Origin: Salvator merianae
Taxonomy: Eukaryota > Chordata > Lepidosauria > Squamata > Teiidae
NCBI GenBank assembly: GCA_003586115.2
Contig: QVOM02000116.1
Location: 38,942,128 to 39,006,127 of the forward strand
DNA: 64,000 bases
Direction of reading: 5' to 3'
Within the stretch, counting starts at the first letter, position 1. Every line of letters begins with the position of its first letter. This document shows positions 24,607 to 37,071 of the stretch, one piece after another. The notes under the pieces were generated by a model, which searched no databases, was not told the origin of the DNA, and saw only the letters and a list, made by a program, of their open reading frames with translations. Both the position numbers and the translations under genes were made by a program.

Positions 24607-25990
24607 ACTTGCTTGCTTGCTGCCATCGAGTCATAGCTGACCTTTGGTGATCATGTGGATTTACTTCTTCCAAAGTGATCAGTCTTTGATGATCTTTCTT
24701 AGGTCTTCCAGTGAGGTTTTTATTGCTGCATAATTGAATCTATCCACCTCTTTTTCTTCTCCCTTCTATTTTTCCAAGTACCACCATGTTTTCCAGGGAG
24801 TTTGCTCTTCTCATTATATGCCCAAACTACATCAGTTTAAGCCTTGTTGCTTGTGCTTCTAATGAATATTTAGGTTCTACTTGGTCTAGAATCCACTGAT
24901 TGGTCTTTTTAGCTATCCATGGTGCTCTGACGAGCTTTTTCTAGCACCAAACTCCAGAGTCTACATGTTTCCAGTTCTGCTTTGTCATTGTCCAACTTTC
25001 ACTTCCATACAACACAGCACTAAAATCCATGACGTTAACCATTCTGATCTGTGTGTTCAGTGAGACGTCACAACACTTAAAAATCTTCTCTAAACCTTTC
25101 ATTGCTGCTCTTCCCAGTGCTAACCTCCAGCATATTTCCTGAGTGCTAGATCCTTTATGATTAATCATGGATCCCAGGAGACAAAAATCATCAACTGTTT
25201 CCAGACCTTTACCCTCTAATTGGAAAATTGGTGATTAGTTCTGTTGACATGATCTTCATCTTCTTAAGATTTAGGCTTAAACCCATCCTCTCACTTTCTT
25301 TTTAGACTGTGGCTACTAAGGTCTTCAAATCTTCTCCCTTTTCTGTTAGCAGAGTGGTATCATCTGTGTATCAGAGGTTGTTAATGTTTCCTACATACCT
25401 CAGAGCAATGGTTTCCAACCTTTTTTCACTTTTGTACCTCTTAGCAGTCAATTTCCATAAACTGTACACTTTATATTAGCAAAATGTTTGCAATTAATAT
25501 AGTTGTCTTACACTGTTACGTATGTGACTTTCTCCACCATTATTCAAATTTTTGTGTACTCCTAAATGTCCTGGTTTGTAGCCCAGCCTGAGAATCTCTT
25601 ACATGCTCATCTTCTTCCAGTTTTTTGCATGGTATATTCTGGATATAAGTTAAACAGATATGGTGAGAGTTCACATTCGTGTCTTACTCCCTTACTAACA
25701 GGAAACTGGTCTGTCTCTGCATGCTCTGTTCTGACTATCACCTTTTGGCTAGTAAAGGTTCCTCAGGAGTACAATCACGTGTTCTGGAATATCCATCTTC
25801 CTTAAAACTTTCCACAGTTTAACAGGATCAACACAGTCAAAAGCTTTCCTGTAATCAATGAAACACAAAAGCACTTCCCTCTGAAATTCCTGTACATTTT
25901 CCAGAATCCACCTTACATCAGCAATTATATCTCCGGTTCCCCTGCCTCTCCTAAATTCTGTGTGTACTGCAAACTTCCAAGGAGCTGCTT
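24607..25990 (-). mobile_element. BovB (RTE) LINE, RT domain to 3' region
   Basis: Read on the minus strand from the right. The segment around 25900-25960 gives RGTGDIIADVRWILENVQEF. 25830-25880 gives EVLLCFIDYRKAFDCVD (RT motif A with the catalytic Asp). 25670-25760 gives a TEHAETDQFPVSKGVRH-like region (RT motif B). After an interruption, 24941-25168 gives CWRLALGRAAMKGLEKIFKC and VLYGSESWTMTKQNWKHVDS, the post-RT region of BovB. It is decayed by stops and frameshifts. It probably carries a nested insertion at about 25405-25600. A second BovB, in sense orientation, is at 16.3-17.3 kb and covers the 5' part of the family. Confidence 0.85.
25405..25600. mobile_element. Possible hAT-Charlie-like insertion within BovB
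   Basis: BovB similarity stops near 25405 and resumes near 25600. The intervening DNA begins cagagcaatggtttccaacc, reminiscent of Charlie-type termini (caggggttctcaacc), and has gtgtactcctaaatg toward its end. No target duplication was confirmed. Confidence 0.35.
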
Positions 25991-28900
25991 CAGCATTTCA
26001 CCCCTCCTTTACTCCTCTTTTTCATCTAAATCTACTTTTTCTCTTGTACCATTTTGAGAACATAAGGATTCATACTTGGAGATGGAGTTTGCTGCTCATA
26101 TGCAGAAAGCTTTTTTTAGTTCTACAAAATCAAAGCAAATTACAAATAAAACATAAACAAATTCCTCAAATCAATACAGTCATCAATTTGTAATACTTAT
26201 ACACTTATGCATTTATAATCCTTCCCTCAATGATGCCCCCCCCCTTCCCAACTTAAAGTATCAGATATGGAAGCTTACTAATACCTGATTTCTTTCCTGG
26301 TCACTCCCCACTTCCTTCACCAAATATCCCACTATCCCCTTCCATTTTCCCTTCAAATCTTCATCTACTTTTTACTTTTCTATCTTTAATCTATTGTTGC
26401 TCAGTCCTTGAAATCACATCGCATCTAGTAAATAATACCTCTGAAGGCTTTCCACCAAAATGGAAAGAACTGAGTTTACTCTATGTTTTCTTTCATTATT
26501 TTAACTGAAATAAAGCCTACTGCTCCAGATCATCCTCAGACAGATGTTCAAAAGTGACCAGAAGGAGCATAGGCTTTTAAGTGATGGTGCCAAACCAATA
26601 CTAGGAAATAGTATCCAGATTCATACATATACATACATATATATATAATATATATATATATCTGCCACCACATTGCAAACATATGGTGGACTACAGACAG
26701 GAAACAAATGGCTCCTGATTTATCAATGAGGCTTTCAGATTGCTGGCTCTGTGAACTTTTGTTCCAGATATTCTGCAATATATTTTAAAACGTTGTGCTC
26801 CTAATTGTGGGTTTAATTTTCTTGAAAAGAAAAATGGGACTTAAATATTGAATGTAAATAAAGTAAGAGTCTATTGAAAAAGCTGAGAGGCAGATGATAA
26901 AAAACAGTATGTATGTATTTGTTTCAGTTTTCTTACATTGAATAAGACAACCTCTCAAAACATCCTCTTTCAAATTATTCAGTCATGAAGTATCAGATTT
27001 TTGACGCAATCAAATCTACCAATAGTTCATGACCTTCTACTGAAATTATTTTCCCCCTAAATGGAGGTTTTCTGGCCCACCACCTCCAGGCATCCTGCCT
27101 CTCCACAGTCACTGATTAGCACCAACTTCCTCATTTTGGTTTCTTCCTCCTTCCATATGGGTCTCCTTCCCTTAGTTGTCTATTAAGCTCAACAAGCAAT
27201 AATTCTTACAGGTTTGTCAAATCTTGGGGGTCTACTATCCTACCAGAACTTAGGCATAAAAATCTGTTTCTGTAAATCTGCTGAGATTTCTCAGTCCTAG
27301 ATATGCCAAGTTACAATCAGATTCTCTTGCATACTGTAATAAACAGAGTTCTAGTGGATAGGCTACAATGATCTATCTTATGTCATCTTCTTCCTTCCTT
27401 CCCAAAATGTGTGGACTTGGAGCAGAACACAGATTACATATACTATGGAATACCTAAAAAGAAACTGTCTAAAAAACAGAATCAGCAAGTCTTTTGACTT
27501 TACAAACAATTCTTCCAAAATGAAGAAGAAACAGTGATCCAAACATGTGATGCATGCAGTGTAATAAGCCATCAAACTAAACTGCCACAAAAAATATTTT
27601 CTCTAATGAAATTTCCATTTGGATGAATGTTTTGCCATACCTTTTCAAAACAATTCATGATCAACTGATAAAACCGAGCACAGCAGACTTACAGCTAGTG
27701 CAATATTTAGCTCAGGACAAGATTCTATTCCTCCATTATAGCCAGATTGACAGAGAGGTGTAAATTGGGCAATGTCTTTTTCTGATTTTGAAGAAGAGAT
27801 CTGAATGGGTTGGGCATTTTCCTTTACTGGACAGGTATGCCATCTGTGACTTATTGTCATTTGGCCAAAAACATAACTTATATTGTATACATTTCCCATC
27901 CAGGTCATCTTACTACTTAAAGTGGTGAAATAAAGAGGAAACATAAAGGGAGAGTTATCTGTAAAAAGGACAGTTATACGTAGAGCTTTTTTTTAAAAAT
28001 GAGATTAATTCTCTACATTGGAAGTGGAAATAACTTTTTAAAAAGCCAGCCCACACAACCTGAATTTTTTTTTCATATATAAGAACCTTTTATTCTATTT
28101 AAAATATTTTCCGAGAAAGGGATAGTAGAGATACTGATTCTGAAACAGCAAAGTGACTTATACATTAATAGGCAGAAAGAGATAGAACAGAGAAAGAATG
28201 AAATATGCAAATGATAATACACTTTGATTTTTGCTATGTATGTAAGACACAAGTCCAAGAATGGAAATCTCAGGTCCATTTTCCAGATGAACCTATCCAT
28301 TCTGCTAATTTAATATGACTTCCAAGGAGTGAAGGCCCGCAAGACAAGCAGATTTTCATTCCTTTTTTTATAATGCTCCTGTTGCTTGAAAAAGAGATTA
28401 TTCTCCATTCTTCTATCACAGGTGATTAACTATACAATAGTATTTTATTACTGTATCTTTCAGTATAAAGGTCCATCCTATTCAACTCAATTCAGAGGTC
28501 ACCATGTTTTCTAGCAGCACAGCCATCCATCTCCAGCCCAGGTTTAGATGGGTGTTATTGTCAGCTTCAGACAACTTGCTCTTACCTTTATTCTGACAAC
28601 CTCATCCCATCACACAAAGTTTTGGGTGCCATAGCCAGTACACAATGACTGAAAGTATGACCTAAGAGAAAACTGAGCCACCTGATATACAGTCACCAGC
28701 AATCGGAAGATCCACATTATTGGCAGAACTGGCACCAATTTGGACTTTAGGTGTTACATAAACTCCTCTGATGCCAAACACGTATTTACATGGGTGTCCA
28801 TTATCCTCAAAAGTTTTCATGGATCTTGGAACTTAGGTTTTGAATGACAGTCACTTCATCAGGAAACTGAGCCCAGTGTAGGTTGAGGTAGTCAGAAAGG

Positions 28901-30290
28901 CATATATCTATTCCCCAAAAGCAGAATTTCTTATTGGAAAACAATTAACGCAAACATATACCACACAGTAATGGAATGGGATACGGTAAGTGTGAGAGGA
29001 AAGTATCCAGCACAAGTTGGAAACCCCAAAATCAGTCCCAGAGTAGCCTTTAAACAGTAAGCTGGTGGTATCAAAACAATGAGTAAGTGGGTTATATATT
29101 TTGCATCAAGAGAATGAAAACCAAGCATTTAAGAATGAAAATCCAAGTGTTCCAAGATTTTGCAATGTGGTAGAGATGGGCTACAGAGTGCAAATCTATA
29201 GGAGTGAGCAAGTGCAAGATTGTACTAATGCTCTCGTGTGGGTATAAATGAGGAGCTATTGACAAGGATAGTACAAGGTGGGCTTTTAGGGAGCCTACAG
29301 AACAAGTGGAAGTCCTACGGAAGAAAGGGCATGAAGCTTCAAGCTTGTCACCTTGATGGGAAGCTTAAACCCAAACCTAGTGTTAGTCCAGCTGAATATG
29401 TCAGTCCTGGCTCCGAGACACAAAGTCCCACAGAATGATGGAAATATATATTGGATCTGCCCAAAGAGTTTCTTGAGGAGTCTTGGTCCTGCTGATCAAT
29501 TAGTAGGTCTTAGCCCAACCAATAAGCTTCCCATGATTCAAAACAGCATTTGGCTCTGGGATTAACTTGACTAGCAACTCAACTATCCCACTTTTGGTTC
29601 TCAATTTTGAGTGACAGGCATGTTTCAACGTATGATTTGCTCAGAAGCTAAGGAGAAAGAAGAGTATAAATAGCCATTCCTAGCTTGGTGGTTTATCTTA
29701 GCAATCGGTACAAAGAAAAATTCAAGGAAACCCTATGAGGAAAAAGATAGAGGTGAAAGGAACAGTAGACAGGAAGGTTAAAACTTTTCCTAGCAGCCTA
29801 GGGATAGTGGTTCTTGGCTTGGCACTAGGATGCACAAGGAGATTGGTTGGCAGAAGAGAAGGTTAAGGAAAGCAAGCACAGATGTGCTTCTAGGGTGAAA
29901 CAGGCCTGACAAACAGGATAGTTCTACCTTTGACAAAGGAAACCTGGGGAGCAGAGTGCAGATATAATTTTCCTGACTGGGAAACAGCAAACATTCTAAG
30001 CATATCGTTAAACTAGGGATTTTTATAAGCAAGACTCAAGGAGGGAAGGAACTAGCATGACAGTAGGGATGCCCCCAGGCACATTTGTAGGCTGAAGGTA
30101 AAAGACTAACAAAGATTGATGACTTTTAATACACCTGACACCTAAGTTGTACCCACATTACTTTCAAGATTTCCTTTGCAGCTGGCTAGTATGTTTGTAA
30201 AACCTTCAAATATTGCCAGTGTCCCAAATCTGCCTAGTCACTTGCAATCACCTATAATAAGCTGGGCATGTCAGAATGCTCATAAGGAAT
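25991..30290. other. No recognisable gene
   Basis: AT-rich DNA with no assignable exon. Contains a TA/CATA microsatellite (26620-26661). The stretch 29380-29700 includes a TATA-like agtataaatagcc near 29665 and could be part of an old LTR, but no second LTR, primer-binding site or polypurine tract was found. Confidence 0.4.
26620..26661. repeat. AT-rich dinucleotide microsatellite
   Basis: catacatatacata followed by TA repeats, about 42 bases. Confidence 0.85.
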
Positions 30291-30455
30291 GAACAGGCAC
30301 AAAGTGAGGGTCTTCTTGTAGCTCCGCTACCTTCAGAGGTATCTGGGGTTGTGGCATGCAAGAGGGCTTTTTTCTGTAGTGGCCCCCAGACTATTAAACA
30401 GCCTCCCAGAAGAGTTCCCAGGCACTAACACTCTGGCTGCGGTCACATTTTTATG
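30291..30455 (+). mobile_element. L2-like LINE 3' fragment, disrupted
   Basis: ggtatctggggttgtggcat, aagagggcttttttctgtag and ccagactattaaacagcctc follow the conserved L2-clade 3' ORF2 pattern (aagggccttctcngtggtgg...cccaggctntggaa), also seen at 10.05 kb and 58.7 kb. A likely continuation (tttcagcctgtttaagacatacctctt) is found at 31050-31110, so about 580 bp of unrelated DNA separates the two. Confidence 0.55.
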
Positions 30456-31055
30456 TTTTAGTGCATCCCTGGGATGGACAGGGGAGTGAGGCTGTTGCTG
30501 CCACTGAGGTCACCCAAACCCTCCTGATAATAGGTAAGTTGGGGCGGGGACGGCTGGGGATGGCGGCAGGAGCCAGCGACGGGCATTGGGACAGCAGAGA
30601 AGAGACAGCAGAGACATTGCAGTTGCAGCAGACATTGGGGGATGGGAGGCGGTGGGGGTCTTTGAAGAGGTGGCAGGAAGTGGCAAGGGACATTAGGGTG
30701 GCAGAGGGAGGCAGCAGGGACATTGGGAAGGGTGGCAGGAGGTGGCTGCAAATGTGGCAGTGGCAGACATCAGGGGATTGCCAGTGCCCAGAGGCAGCAG
30801 GAGGGTTTCAGGGGTGGTGGGAGGCAGCTGCGGTGGCAGGGGGCAGCAGGAGGGCAGCAGGAGGGCAGCAAGAGGCAGCCGCTAAGTTCATTTCTTGCTG
30901 AAACTGACTCAGAGCTGGGATTATCTGAATTTAGGATAATCCCATTCCAGGCAGGAAAGTCCTTGGAAAAACCGGTAATGCAATTTAGCATCTGGTTTCT
31001 GAGGAATTAAGCCAGCCTCTGTCCTCAAAAAACATTAGGTGTGACCATGACCTAT
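30437..31055. mobile_element. Possible G-rich insertion element in L2 relic
   Basis: The DNA separating the two L2 pieces starts with ggtcacatttttatgtttt, and the reverse complement of its end is ggtcacacctaatgtttttt, a partial terminal inverted repeat. The interior (30540-30890) is strongly G/A-rich with ggcagcaggag minisatellite units. Near the right end there is a perfect hairpin gggattatc-tgaatttag-gataatccc (30912-30938). No target duplication was seen. It may be a non-autonomous DNA element or an expanded minisatellite. The open frames in it follow base bias and are not convincing. Confidence 0.4.
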
Positions 31056-31195
31056 ATGGTTTCAGCCTGTTTAAGACATACCTCTTAACCCAAGCTTGCT
31101 TAAAACATTTTTAAAATAGTTTGAAAAGTGGTTTACATAACAAACTACAGCTATCACACATAAACACTTTCACTCCACATGAGGTCAGTTCACTG

Positions 31196-31442
31196 CTGGG
31201 AGCTGGTGGAAGATCTTCCCAGCTTGCTCTTTCTCCTCTGTTCCCCTCAGGCAGGTTGGCTCTTCTGATAACAGCTGAGGGACGGAGGGGCCACCACTGG
31301 GAGCTGGTGGAATTTCTTCCCAGCTTGCTCTTTCTTTTCAATTCCCCTTGACAAGGAGGCTCTTCTGGTGACAGTTGAAGAAAGAAGAGGCTACCACTGG
31401 AAGCAGATGGGGAATCTTCTCAATTTGTTATTTCTCTTCAAG
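31196..31442. repeat. 100-bp tandem repeat, 2.5 copies
   Basis: Units begin ctgggagctggtggaa at 31196, 31297 and (as ctggaagcagatgggga) 31397. Each contains ttcccagcttgctctttct and ggctcttctgataacagctg-like words. Unit length is 101 then 100 bp; the third unit is truncated. Divergence rises from unit 1 to unit 3. Confidence 0.85.
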
Positions 31443-33118
31443 TGACCTAACTTGTGATTTAAATCATTAACATTGTACCCTTCAGAGAAGGATATAAATC
31501 AAATCTCTCATACATATGCACAGAAACTCAAGGGTCCAATCTCCTATTCCATTGCCTTGCTTTTGCTTTGCTCTTTCAACTATCCACAGGTTGCCATTTC
31601 ATGTAACTGGTCTTGTAGTTCTAAACAGTCAGTGAAAAGGGGGAGAAGGCTGAGGCATGGAAAAAGAAAATGAAATTTCAATCATCCTCAAAACTGAGGA
31701 ATGGATGACTGCATGGGCACATATTTTTTGTAAGGAGATACAGACAGAAACCGTGGCACTCTGCCTTGAAGGCAGTTTTTCTACTGCTAGGCTATAGCCA
31801 TCTTCCAAGCATGGGAAAAATACATTATTCTGCCATCCCAGACAGTAGATTCAGGGTAACCCTTAATCTGGGAGTGGACCAGTCAAAATCTGACATTATA
31901 TTTATTTATTTACAACATTTATATCCCACCTTTCACCTGGAGGGTCACAACATATGATAACACTCAGTGACTAAAACACACCACACTTAAACATACCCAT
32001 GAATGCACGAGAACAGGTAGGCAGTGCGCATTGCTGACAGCTAAGAAGCACTTCTTGAATATAAATAATACCTTTGAAAACTAGAACGTTTTCAAAACAA
32101 GAAATGAGAAACAGGATATAATGGATGAATGACATTTCTAACAACATGTGCTTGCCACAAAATAATTAATGAAATAATTAATGAAATCTTGTTAAAAGGG
32201 TTGAATAAGCCAGCTGTACAGAGACTGTAACAAGAAGAATTACTTCAAATGAAAGCCAGAATGTGTAACAGCACGATCTTTTGAGAAAGCAAATAGCAAG
32301 GATTGTTGTGCATAAAACAGCAAAGCCAAAAACAGCTCGTGCATTGCAGAAGGCATCAAAACACACACCATATGGAGTAAAAAAAAGTATTCTTAACACA
32401 TTAGTGTTTAATAACAAGACAATGGCACACATATCAAACAAATAAAACCTGAGTTACTCATCAGGAAACTTGCTTATTCACTACTTGATATGAAATTTAG
32501 GATTTTGGGTATCAATTTGTCTTTGGCATGTTACACATATAAACAACCATACCTATAAAAATAACCACAATCATTGCTGAGGGAGGAGGAATACTAAAGT
32601 ATGGGCATTCTGTGGAATTGTGAAAAATAAACCCAAGATTGATTTAAAGAAAGCAATAATTGCAACAAATGCTGAAAACCACTGCTATAGGACTATCTTA
32701 AGATCAATTTGCTATAATGAGAAGGGAGAGCGAATGTGGAATCTGGAGAGAAGTCAACCTTCTAATGTCAGGCAGGCCAGCTAAGATGTACCTTGTCTCT
32801 GTTGTTTTATCACAGAGTTTTAAACAATGCACATTTTAGAGGGGTTTTTTTGCGGTTCAACTATAAAATGATATATAAACACGTTAAAAACAAATATAGT
32901 GATGAATGTTTAATTTTCAGAATTGTATAGTGCTTTTTATATTCCATTTTCACAATTAAAAAAATTCAGTTAAAAAAATAAATTAACTGAGGACTTCACA
33001 CTGAACAAATACACTGAAGAGCAGCTATTCCATTATAGGAAGCATATTCCTAGGAAAGGAAAAACCAAGGATAGTGAGGTTATAATTAGCAAGAAAATCA
33101 GATCAGGAATGCAAACCA
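31443..33118. other. No gene; LINE/SINE tail fragment
   Basis: At about 31890-31945 the sequence atttatttatttacaacatttatatcccacctttcacc is the reverse complement of the aaagg-tggga-tataaa...aaataaata 3' tail shared by squamate SINEs and L2 elements, an antisense tail fragment. A direct duplication aattaatgaaat occurs near 32163-32187. The rest is AT-rich with no recognised feature. Confidence 0.45.
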
Positions 33119-33297
33119 CTAAGTAATGAGCTTGGATAGAGTTGTGACCAAAGGGTTACTGGTTCAATCACTGCCTCTTCCCAGAGGTAGGTAGTGGCAA
33201 GCTACTTCTGTATCTCTGCCAAGAAAACTACATAGAGGTGCCCATGTGGTCAACCAGGAGTTGGTCACAACTTGATGGTACTCAGCAACAACAGCAG
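33119..33297 (+). mobile_element. tRNA-derived SINE, decayed
   Basis: Box-B-like ggttactggttcaatc is followed by ggtagtggcaagctacttctg, tatctctgccaagaaaacta, gtcaaccaggagttggtcac and aacttgatggtactcagcaacaa. The body matches the SINE at 40277-40464 block by block, giving two members of one family. The RNA polymerase III promoter is degraded. Confidence 0.75.
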
Positions 33298-34500
33298 CTG
33301 TGACTAAAACTTGTTGAAGCTATTCTGGACTCAAAAGTCTGGAGCACCTGACTGTTCATGAAACTGGAACTGCATGCAATTTAAATCTCACTCGCATTTA
33401 TACCATGATACTGAGCTTCTCAGACAGATATTGAAGACATTAAAATATATAACATAGAATAGTGTTATATTCGAACAAATTCAAAAACATACCTGGAATT
33501 ATTAACTGAATATTTATAAACATTTTTGCAACAGTAAATATTGTTTGAAGAAAAAAAGCAAGGTACTGACAGTAGTTAACTACTGGCAGGGTTATCCTAT
33601 GGGTCACTCACACTATGGGGACTGGAAGAATGACTGCCACATCAATTGCCTGGCCAATTCATTTTCACCAAGGTTATTTTACCTTCTTTCCTTCTAATTA
33701 CAATGGGAATAAATTAATTGCAGCAGAATATTTCCAGTGACAAAGTTATCAGCAATTGATCTCCGGATAAGAAAAAGAACTGTTCCTTAGTTTCAGTACA
33801 TCCAAAGAATTATACCCAATTGTTCCATTAAAAGATGCTAGAAGAGTTTCATAGTTACGTTCCTACTCAGTTCATTCTTAAAATTTTATTCCGTTAAAAA
33901 CCAGATCCCATTAGTTCCCAACCTCACTTATACCAAGGACATACCATTTAATTATAATAAAATTATTTTGTACATGATTATAATTTTCAGAATAAAAAAC
34001 ACACTTTGAAGAGTATCATCGGTCACAGCAATAAATCAATGCTAAGACTAAGAGTGTGAACATGCTGTCATATCAAAAGTAACTGTTTCAGTCAAAAGGA
34101 AAACAGAAGTAACAGGTTTGTACATCAAAAACTTAATTTCACCTGCTCAAACCAGTAGTAAAATTTATAGTCCATTAAATATTAGGTTTGAAAACATTTC
34201 TTTCACATGTAGAAAACAGAAACCATACATATTAAAAATTATGGAATTAATTTAATGCTATTTCTCATTTACTATACTTGCTCCATGTGAATACATATCA
34301 TGGATCATTATTTACTTTTAAAAAGTACATATTGCTTGATTACTAATAACAGTAATCCCAACAATAAAAATAAGACAAAATCTATTACATAATTTTGAGT
34401 ATACTGTAAACATTCCAGGCCAATTGGTCCACCTATGAACAAAATATATCTAGGCATTCAAATGCATTTTTAGCATGAGTCGATACTTACAACTATAGAG
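33298..34500. other. AT-rich, possibly conserved noncoding DNA
   Basis: No repeat family or exon recognised across about 1.2 kb that is low in GC and free of obvious mobile elements. A cacctgctc E-box (ZEB/SNAIL-type CACCTG) is at 34140-34145. Repeat-free DNA upstream of a developmental regulator is a reasonable place for enhancers, but conservation cannot be seen here. Confidence 0.3.
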
Positions 34501-34690
34501 GCAAGATCATTTTACAAGGTGGGCACCAGAAGAGAGAAGGCCCTCTCCTTGGTTGTTGCCAGAAGAATCTCTACAAGAGTTGGCACAACCATGAGAGTTT
34601 TGTCTAAAGATCATAGAGATCACATAAGTCAAGTGGTCCTTCAGAGGATTTGATCCAATGTTGTGGCTTGAATGTTATAAGCAAACTCAG
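34501..34690 (+). mobile_element. Unassigned interspersed repeat, copy 1
   Basis: The phrases gggcaccagaagagagaagg ccctctcc and agatcatagagatcac belong to a repeat also seen at 36040-36400 and 60170-60415 (ccactgagaaggccctctc...gatcttagaggacaggcaggt pattern). It resembles a common squamate LINE-associated repeat, but I cannot give a family name. Confidence 0.5.
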
Positions 34691-35318
34691 TTAAGTAATC
34701 AATACATAGTCAGCGCAACTGCTTGAGTAAAATATTTCAACAAACAAAATCATAGCAAGGATAAAGATTTATCAATCAAAGCTTGGAATATAAGATAAGA
34801 CTGAGGACTTAAACAAGATTTTTTTCTTTAAAAAAAAAACATACATGAAACTAAGTATTTTCTATGATCAGTACGTGTGCCAGTTACTTGCAAATGGAAG
34901 CAGAAAATGTTGTTTCTTGTCCTTAGACGTTTTTTCCAGCATTCTTATAAGAACAGAACTACAGCACTGGATAGGTCCAATGGAGAACTTCCATGCTCTT
35001 CTCAGGATATATAGATTTTCATATCCCATAATACCCTACAACACAGGATTTGATTTCTGTATCACAGCTATCTCAAAACTAGGAGAGGAGGAGGACAGAA
35101 TACTCTAACAGCAGGACAGGAGATGCAATTCCTGTTGCAGAATGCAATCTCATTCACACTGTTCTTTCTTTGTACAATAGGAGGCTCATGCGGAAACAAA
35201 ACGTTGTGCAGATAGTGCACAACCCAGGTCCAAGCCTAGAAGCATGTTTTGAGGGAAAGGTCATGCACAAACCATATCAAGTTAGCACAAATGGGGCCTG
35301 TCAAGATGCAATCACTAT
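34691..35318. other. No recognisable gene
   Basis: AT-rich, with an open stretch at 34845-35108 that has no protein-like pattern. The sequence ends at the TIR element beginning at 35319. Confidence 0.4.
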
Positions 35319-35929
35319 GGGCCTTTTCGCACTGAGCTCGGTAGACCGTTCCCAGTAGTCGGCTTTGGACCGGAGAGGTTGGGGAACGCTCGGTGCCATT
35401 CGCACTCCCGGCCAGCGGAACGGACCCGAAGCCGACTAGCAGAGGGAACAGTGCGAATAGTAGCCGCTAGTTCGGTACCCGCTTCGCACCTGCTTCGCAC
35501 CTGCTTTGCACCTTCGCACCTACTGCGTACCCAGAGGGCTGGTTATGAAGCCGGCTTCGTAACGGCAGCTCGGTTACTCAGCCGAAAGGGCTATCCCGGG
35601 TACGAAGTATCGTACCGGGTTGCGAAGCAGCAGAGCAGGGTATGGAAACTTCGCACCACTGATGCGAAGCAGCGGAGCGCGCATGCGTAACCGCAACAGC
35701 CACACCCAACACCGAGGCAAACATGCGAAAGCACCATGCCCGATCTTCGCTCCATCGCGCAGGTCGGGATGAAGACATCTTTTTTGTTGTCTAGCCTTAT
35801 CCAGCTTCGGGTTCGGATCGGGTACAAAGCGGTCAGGATCGGGGGAGGCGCGCGCCCGCGGCAGTGCGAACGCTCCGTTCTAGCGAGCGGACTGGAATGG
35901 TCTACCGCTACAGTGCGAAAAGGCCCTAT
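35316..35929. mobile_element. 608-bp CpG-rich TIR element (MITE-like)
   Basis: The left end gggccttttcgcactgagct, then cggtagacc, and the right end ggtctaccgctacagtgcga, then aaaggccc, form terminal inverted repeats of about 34 bp with few mismatches (35319-35926). Flanks allow a 3-bp duplication TAT (35316-35318, 35927-35929) or, if the element is one base shorter at each end, a 5-bp CTATG. The short duplication and GGGCC-TTTTCGCAC-type end favour a PIF/Harbinger-like assignment, unproven. The interior is very CpG-rich and repeats words such as ttcgcacctgc and gtacgaag. In this AT-rich setting such undecayed CpG means recent insertion or low methylation. No transposase is encoded; open frames reflect the GC content. 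Confidence 0.85.
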
Positions 35930-36420
35930 GTGTGCACCATTACCACAAACAGAGGAAGAAGGCAAAGTGGGATGTGAACTCCATGCTTCATTTTCCTGAA
36001 GGAACGTGAAAATGTTCTCTTAGGATTAGCAGCCTTGAGATTTCCTATAGCCAACATATGCTCCCTATACTGGAAGGGCTCAGGGTGGGTACAGTAAAAG
36101 CTATGTTAAAAAGAAATCATTAAAAACAATAACAATACTAAAAATAATAAAGGTGCCTAAAAGGAGGGAAAACTCTTGCACTAATCAAAGGTCAGGGAAA
36201 AGAGGTGTGTTTTCCATAATCTTCTGAATATGTACAGTGATGGTGCCTGACACACCTCAGAGGGAAGATTCTGTCATAATCTGGGGGCTATCACTGAGAA
36301 GTCCCTCTCATGGGCACCTATCCTTTAACTGCAGAAGATGGTGATACAACTAAGAAGGTGTCCTTGGCAGATCTTAGAGGACAGGCAGGTCTATATGGGA
36401 AGAGACAACACACACACAAC
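35930..36420 (+). mobile_element. Unassigned interspersed repeat, copy 2
   Basis: From about 36040: ggaagggctcagggtgggtacagtaaaa... is followed by gaagattctgtcataatctg, gagaagtccctctcatgggc and gcagatcttagaggacaggc. It shares its block order with 34501-34690 and 60170-60415. The first 100 bases of this interval are unassigned. Confidence 0.45.
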
Positions 36421-37071
36421 CCACTCATCAAAATCACTGATCAAGTCTGTTTTCTTTGCTACAGAATCTCTGTATTATCTACTACTGCTAGACCATTAAG
36501 GAAACAGAAAGGAAAAGCTAAAACTTTCCAGATCCTGTTCATAATATAGTAATATACTATGATGCTTTGTTATTCATTAAAGCCCACGTACAATGATTTT
36601 TTTAAAAACTCAACACTAACTGCTTGTCATATATTGAGCAACTTGCTTGAATCAAGCAATACATTAAAACATGCAACAGTGTGAGTTCCAAGCATCCAGG
36701 TTATGACTGTATAATTGTAATATACATTTAATTTTACAAAATCCCAAATTGGAATACGACATGTTTGCCAAATAACGTTTTATGCAAGCTCATTTTCACA
36801 GTTATGATAAGGTGCATTCTGAAACCCACTATTGTATTGACTCCCATTGGCAATACTTACTTGCCATGGGCAGGGAAGGGTCATTTATGACAAGCATCAT
36901 TTTCCCATGCAACAGCCACATTGCTTTGTGGCCTCAGAGGAATGCGGGTGAACTTTGCCTGCTGCAGGCAGAAATGTCACATTGATAGGTTCTGAATTAG
37001 GCAGGTTTGGGGGCCCTGACAGAAAGAAGGGCAAAACCATGAATAGACATTGGTAACAGCTGAGGAATCTC
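36421..37071. other. No recognisable gene
   Basis: AT-rich sequence with a short CA run near 36408. No exon, repeat family or clear secondary structure was identified. Confidence 0.4.

Noticed and set aside
29380..29700. Possible LTR with TATA-like box
   Set aside because: No partner LTR, primer-binding site, polypurine tract or retroviral gene found.
30458..30901. Open frames of 90-146 codons on both strands
   Set aside because: Located in G-rich minisatellite-like DNA; composition follows base bias.
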